A stretch of DNA of 64,000 nucleotides from Gordionus sp. m RMFG-2023 (Eukaryota > Nematomorpha > Gordioida > Chordodea > Parachordodidae): positions 4,347,985 to 4,411,984 of the forward strand of contig NC_088776.1 in assembly GCF_954871325.1 (NCBI RefSeq), in the 5' to 3' direction. The position numbers and the translations under genes were made by a program. Below, piece after piece: positions 58,829-64,000 of this stretch (positions within the stretch are counted from its first letter, which is position 1; each line of letters starts with the position of its first letter). The notes beneath the pieces were generated by a model that searched no databases, was not told the origin of the DNA, and saw only the letters and a program-made list of their open reading frames with translations.

Positions 58829-61800
58829 ATGATGATCAAGTCTAAATACATTTCCAGATTAAGAATTTTCTTTTGTGGGCTAATCTTGTCTGTTTTCATA
58901 ACTATGGCTTATTTCTATTATTTTAGCCAGCGTATCTACACGGTAAAAAGGAGATTCAAACAGCAAATATTTAAAACGGGTAACATTTAGTTTATAAATT
59001 TGTGAAAAAATAAAATATAGCAATCATTTATCATCCCTAAGATAAGACTTAACGACGTTGTACTATATAATTTGATTCTGAATACAAATTTTTCTTTTTC
59101 AATTAACTTTGTTTTAGATAAGATTTTATAAATTAAGCCCTGAACATTTAAATAGTAATTCATATACATTTGATTGATATAATTAATTTTTCTTTCTCCC
59201 AATATATTTAGAAAATAACAATAGATAGAATTCCTAAAGAAATAACAACTAATACGTTATCATTCCAAAGTTACAATAAGCGCTTCAATTTTAGCAACGA
59301 GTATTTAAATTATTTAGACTCTTCTAAAGCAGAACATATACATGAACATTGCATTAAACTTAACGGGTTTAATGTGCTAATAGTGTCGGACCCAAAAATA
59401 GGGTATTTAATTAAGGATCTAAAAAGATCATTAAATTACGCCAAATTATCTTATCGTGTATTGGAGACTTATAATTTCAATCCTGACACACCAGTTCAAC
59501 AGACTCCTGGTAAAATCGAAATAATCGAGAAAACCTTTTTCGTCAATTATTTTACCAATTACTTAAAAACGAACGTCCTCATAAATAAGGAATGCTTTGA
59601 CATCATCATCTTCGAAAATTTAATTATCTACGTTAACTTGGTAAATGGTATAGATTACTCCGAAATTCTGCTTGATAGTGAGTTTGACACGATGGATAGT
59701 AACGAGAGTGTATTACAAACCAAACTTTTCTAGATGTCGATTACTTGAGGTAGGGGAGACCGGGGTAAAGCGATTGACGGGGTAACAATGTTAATGCGAA
59801 TAACTTTTTAACCATTGAGTATAAAGACCTTAAATTTGGTGTGAAGATGTATTTTTATATCTAATTTCTTACCTATGTTCATCTTTTAAAAAACTTACCT
59901 GGTTTTATATATTTTGTCAAAAAACTGTTTTTTACCCAAAAAATATAAAAATCAATCTCTAGTATATTTTGCTTTTAGTAAAATTTACATATCCTCAGGA
60001 TTCAAAATTTGGCACACATGTTCCTTAATGTATTAACTATAAAATAAAATTTATCTGACATCTTTAGCTATATTAGAAGTCACGCAATAACGATATATAT
60101 AATATATGTCACCTAGGGGTAAAGCTGTTATGGGTAAAACGGTTAAAATATAAATTATTCACATTAAATTTTTCATTCATTTATTTATTATAATCAAATA
60201 AATATTGATATTTAATATTAAAGTTACCAATTGAGCATTATTAAAATTATGAAATTAATTCAATTTATTTAATTAATTATATATCATTTTAACTCTATGG
60301 AACTGGTATTGTTAATTATTAAAATGAAATAGTTTTATTTTATAAATAAACAAGATAAGAGGATTTGCATATCAACTTGCTAAAGAATATGGCAAATCTT
60401 TCCCAGAAAGCTGGACAACTAATGGTATGGCTGGAGAGAACTGGTTTATGGGGTTTAGAAAACGACATTCCCAACTTTCGATTCGTACCCCTGAAGCTAC
60501 TAGTCTAGCAAGAGCATATGGCTTCAATCCACAAATGTCAATAAATTTTTTGAAAATTTAATTAAGCTATATAATTCTTATAACTTTGAACCACATAATA
60601 TATGGAATGCAGATGAAAGTGGTTTCACCACCGTTCAAACTCCTGCAAAAATTATAGCACAGAAGGGTGCCAAACAAGTCGGCTCTATAACGTCAGGAGA
60701 AAGAGGAACGTTAGTTACAATATGTTTAGCCATCAATGCTATAGGCCATAGCATTCCACCATTTTTTATTTTTCCAAGAAAACGATACAAAGATCACTTT
60801 ATTCGTGATGGGCCTATTGGATCTAAGGGTGTGGGAAACACATCGGGTTGCATGTAAGAGGAGGAATTTTTATCTTTTTTGGAACACTTTAAAAAATATT
60901 CTAGTGCATCCAATGAGAAAAATGTCTTATTAATCTTAGATAACCATAGCTCTCATTGTTCAATTTCCGTTATAAACTATTGTCGCTCCAATGGGATTGT
61001 TATTCTAACACTTCCACCACATTGCTCGCATAAACTCCAACCATTAGACAAAGCAGTTTATGGGCCATTGAAAAAGTTTTATAATGGAGCTATTGACACA
61101 TGGATGAGAAATCATGTGGGGCAACAATTTCAGATTTATGATATTCCAGGAGTGTTAAAAAATGAAATACCAAGGGCAGTGACACCAAATAATATATTAA
61201 ATGGGTTCTTAGCATGTGGCATATTTCCTTTAAACCCAAATATATTTACAGAACAAGATTATATCTGCTGTAATAATTCAAATGCTAGCTCAAATATTGA
61301 ATTTGAAAATAATGATGAAAATATTACAGTGACTCAAAATCTTACAGTGACTCAAAATAATGATAGTGATTTATCTATATTATTGAACGAAAATGTTCCA
61401 GATGATATTGATGCTATCATGATATGTTACCATCATGCTCAAAAAATTATAATAAAGTATTCAATCCTTCATCTTTAATACCTATTCCAAAATTATTCAA
61501 TATTTCATCGGATAAAATATCTAAAAAAAAGAATTCAGAAATATTAACATCTACACCTTATAAAAAAAAATTATTAATTCAGAGAAAAAAAAGATATCAA
61601 AAAATAATTGTTTATGTGTTATTTGTAATAAAAACTATAAAAATAGTCGCGAGGGCGATGAATGGCTAAAATGTACAATGTGCCTTGAATGGGCACATTC
61701 TAAATGTGCTAATTATGATAATTATTTTACATGTCCTTATTGTATCGATTAGTTTTTAAATAAAAATCATAAATAAATCTTAAATTTGTAATATTTGTTA

Positions 61801-62974
61801 AATAAAACAATAAATATGTGTCAAATATTATTTTAACCACTTTACCCTAGTGCTTATCCATTTTACCCTGTACCCAGGGTAAAATGGCGAAAATGAGTAG
61901 TTTTACATAACAAATCATAGCTCCTAAAATATTATAGATAGAGGGCTACACTTTTTTTTATCTTGTAGAAGAGGGATGGGGCTACACATTGATCTATAAT
62001 TTGTTGTGTTTGACTCTTGTTTAAAATTTTTATGGTAAATATGCAAAATGCCTATCGTTTTACCCCGGTCTCCCCTACTACATTAATCTTATTCAACCCA
62101 AACTTTTCCTCTTCATCACTAATATATTTTTCTCAAAACTTATGTTGCTTTGTAATTTTTAAGCTAATCAAAGATTCAAGCCATATCCCTTTCATTATTT
62201 TTTCTTCATAATTTGATATAATAATATTATTTGACATTTTACATCATAAAGTATAGTTGTTAAGGTTTCAAAGTATCATTTAAAAAATAAACCTTAAAAT
62301 GTTATCCATTTAAGACTGCTAAGTATCATTGAGAACTTCGCGATGTTATATTGACAAAATGTGAACTAGAAAGGAATCAATCAAGACTTAATTCTAATTT
62401 TGTATAATATAACACTATAATACATATTCTATAGGTTCAAAATATCGTAAAATTTCCTTCGATCAAAATTAAGGGCATATATGTTAACAGTGAATCACAA
62501 ATACCTTACACATTAAAGTTACCACCGGTCGATGAAAAACATGGACCAAAGCTTAGGAAAATATATGACAAAGCTTTTTACGAGTCAGAGCATATTAAAG
62601 GTTTTACATTGACTCCAAATATAAATTATGATTGGGATAATGAAGTCCTAGCCTATACGGAAGATTTAAGTGTCAAAACCCAAAAGTCGAAGAAGCTACC
62701 CCTGATATATTATCTGAAAAATTCGCAATCTTCTTCAAAATTATCGGATCAAATCTTGAATCAAGAGAGAATAGTTTTCGGGGCCAGACTTAAATATTGG
62801 CCTTTCCAGATTTTTTTTTATGATTGTCTGTTGACACTCCTAAAGCATTCCAAATTAAACGACGCAAAAAGACTATAGCTAGATAAATTGAGAAACAAAA
62901 ATCGATATTTCATGATAGATATTGATGATATTTTTGTGGGCTATGATATTAATCCGTCCATATCTGATATCAAA
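58829..62974 (+). CDS. NDST: Heparan sulfate N-deacetylase/N-sulfotransferase, amino-terminal exons (partial)
   Basis: Golgi type II enzyme that deacetylates and N-sulfates heparan sulfate. Exon 1 (58829-58942) encodes 38 residues with a signal anchor (about 10-33, including ILSVFITMAYFYY) and ends before GTAAAA. Exon 2 (59212 to about 59709) follows TTTAG and contains FNVLIVSDPK and FDIIIFENLIIYVNL, matching the family's IIYEN-x-KYVNL block. Exon 3 starts at 62435 after CTATAG in the same phase. It carries VLAYTEDLS, VFGARLKYWPFQIFFYD (family FGNNLNFW-VFVD) and FMIDIDDIFVG (family VDIDDIFVG), ending at a GTAAGA donor after 62974. All junctions are phase 0. A TAG at 62876-62878 interrupts exon 3 before the IDIDDIFVG motif, which stays in frame. 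It could mean a pseudogene, a missed short intron or a base error. The sulfotransferase half is not in the window. The family is about 850-900 residues; some 380 are seen here. A pogo transposon sits in intron 2. Confidence 0.7.
59753..62075 (+). mobile_element. pogo-type DNA transposon, 2.3 kb, in NDST intron 2
   Basis: Terminal inverted repeats GGGGAGACCGGGGTAAAGCGAT (left) and its mirror ATCGTTTTACCCCGGTCTCCCC (right) differ at one base and are flanked by the TA target duplication (59751-59752 and 62076-62077). Subterminal motifs such as GGGGTAAAGC-TGTTATGGGTAAAACGG recur near 60115-60145 and 61845-61885. It is complete in outline and carries one transposase gene in host orientation. Confidence 0.9.
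60358..61752 (+). pseudogene. pogo/jerky-type DDE transposase with C-terminal PHD-like finger, inactive
   Basis: Parts in order: an HTH-type DNA-binding end (AYQLAKEYGKSFPESW, MAGENWFMGFRKRH, PEATSLARAYGFN), the first catalytic Asp in WNADESGF (about 60603), the IPPFFIFPRKRYKDHF block, the second Asp in LLILDNHSSH (about 60930), and PPHCSHKLQPLDKAVYGPLK. A carboxy-terminal cysteine/histidine finger follows (CVICNKNY, EWLKCTMCLEWAHSKC, FTCPYC, about 61609-61748). No ATG is seen at the amino end. Lesions are a one-base frameshift near 60547, a stop at 60855, and frame changes near 61440 and 61590. It is therefore inactive but fairly young. Confidence 0.8.
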
Positions 62975-64000
62975 GTAAGATTTACTTTTGTATAATGTTT
63001 TATCAATTATTTTACTTTTTGTCCCTCCTTTAAAAATTTTGTTTTATCCTTGCTATTCAATACGAGTTTGTTAATAATATATTCAAATAACTTAGTATAT
63101 AATCCTCTTACATAAATTCAAAGGCGTTTTAAATCTAAAGTTTTAATCGATACAAAAGGTGTGAACTCGTTTTTTTTAAACTATATATTGTTAAAAAGTT
63201 TTTTCCAATATGCAAATAATATATAAAATAAAAATAGTAATAATGATCTTTTTAATACAAGTGTTAAGGTGGGTATTGAGTAAAACGAAAATAAAAAAGT
63301 TGTTTAACATTTAATTTTAGTTTTATTTATTTAAAAATTTTAAACTGTTAAATATAATAAATTTTACATCTATATATATGTTACTTCAATTTAATTTACT
63401 TAATCAAATATAAAATACTAATCATTTAAACGACCAAGGTATTAAGAAACTCTTAAGTTAATATTATATTTATAATAAAATCAGTCCGTTAGGTAAATTT
63501 TAAGTTAGTATCATGTAAAATAAAAGATAATAATAAAATTCCGTAAGGTAAATATTAAATTAATAGACAGTGAAGAAATAAAAAATATGCTATATATATA
63601 GTATTTTTAAAGTAAAGTAATTAAATGTAATTAGGAAAAAAAAAGAAGCTTTTCACGTTAAATTGAATTAAATATATTAGTTAAAATAATAAATATACCA
63701 TTATTTCATTCGTAACAAGAGGGCCATTGTAAATTATAATATTTCTTTGAAAATTCAAAAACTAAGGAAAATATAATAAGTAATCTTCTAAAGCTGGTGT
63801 GTATATATAATATTATGTTTTATTATATGAATTAATTTAAATGAGACTTGTACTTATATACTTATATAATAAGAATTGTTTGATGTCGAAATTTAAACAG
63901 AAACCCTTTGCCCTGATGTTCATTGTAACAGATAAATACAAGTTTCTATAGCGAATCGGTTATTACGATTGCCTCTTATTTATTTCTGTAAGTCATAATG
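62975..64000. other. NDST intron 3 or downstream AT-rich DNA
   Basis: Starts with the GTAAGA donor of the last visible NDST exon. The next family exon, expected to encode the conserved region after DIK, is not found before the window ends. Either the intron runs past 64000 or the gene is truncated. The sequence is AT-rich throughout, with no other gene. Confidence 0.5.

Noticed and set aside
58980-59202. 71-codon minus-strand frame in NDST intron 1
   Set aside because: It sits mostly inside the first intron, is low in complexity and ends at the exon 2 acceptor. No motif supports it.

Overview
This window is strongly AT-rich, intron-bearing animal DNA, dominated by the remains of many transposable-element families. 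The evidence for an animal is a family of rhodopsin-type G-protein-coupled receptors and the amino-terminal part of a heparan sulfate N-deacetylase/N-sulfotransferase. I cannot fix the phylum. The element mix (RTE-type LINEs, Ty3/gypsy, hAT, pogo with a zinc-finger tail, many MITEs) would fit an arthropod or another invertebrate with an AT-rich genome.

Host genes. A complete intronless receptor lies at 1027-2256 (+). A complete three-exon paralogue lies at 36876-34042 (-). The predicted proteins have 409 and 407 residues and align throughout. A decayed third copy runs 48345-44600 (-), and an isolated third-exon remnant sits at about 31.6-31.86 kb. Duplicated intron and 3'-flank segments at 13.7-14.3, 30.9-31.2, 33.5-34.0 and 40.9-41.4 kb show that the locus grew by repeated segmental duplication, with later LINE and MITE insertions separating the copies. 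At the right end, 58829-62974 (+) carries three exons that read as the start of an N-deacetylase/N-sulfotransferase. Its second intron holds a 2.3 kb pogo-type transposon, and its third exon has one in-frame TAG. A 77-codon open frame at 55772-56005 may be coding but is not recognised.

Mobile DNA, left to right. A MITE family of about 216 bp with TA target duplications recurs at 3.2, 7.4, 8.5, 33.3, 35.0 and 49.2 kb. A hAT transposase remnant at 11.5-13.0 kb contains an inserted GC-rich MITE, a family that recurs at 52.3, 53.3 and 57.1 kb. Two Ty3/gypsy fossils on the minus strand fill 15.3-24.2 kb, and the second is split by a 1.9 kb insert with direct terminal repeats. A 1173 bp non-autonomous hAT element with a perfect 8 bp target duplication lies at 25089-26261. 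A composite of 4.3 kb follows at 26633-30907: 190 bp terminal inverted repeats enclose a 720 bp fold-back sequence, a tRNA-like promoter head and a nearly intact RTE LINE. A second, older RTE LINE lies at 41.4-44.46 kb inside the duplicated receptor flank. Smaller LINE pieces lie at 14.3 and 50.5 kb, and a second hAT remnant at 57.5-58.5 kb.

The rest is AT-rich spacer in which I see no genes, RNA genes or CRISPR-like arrays. No previously undescribed multi-gene system is evident. The most unusual items are the divergent receptor cluster with an intronless member, the inverted-repeat/LINE composite with a tRNA-like head, and the interrupted sulfotransferase gene.
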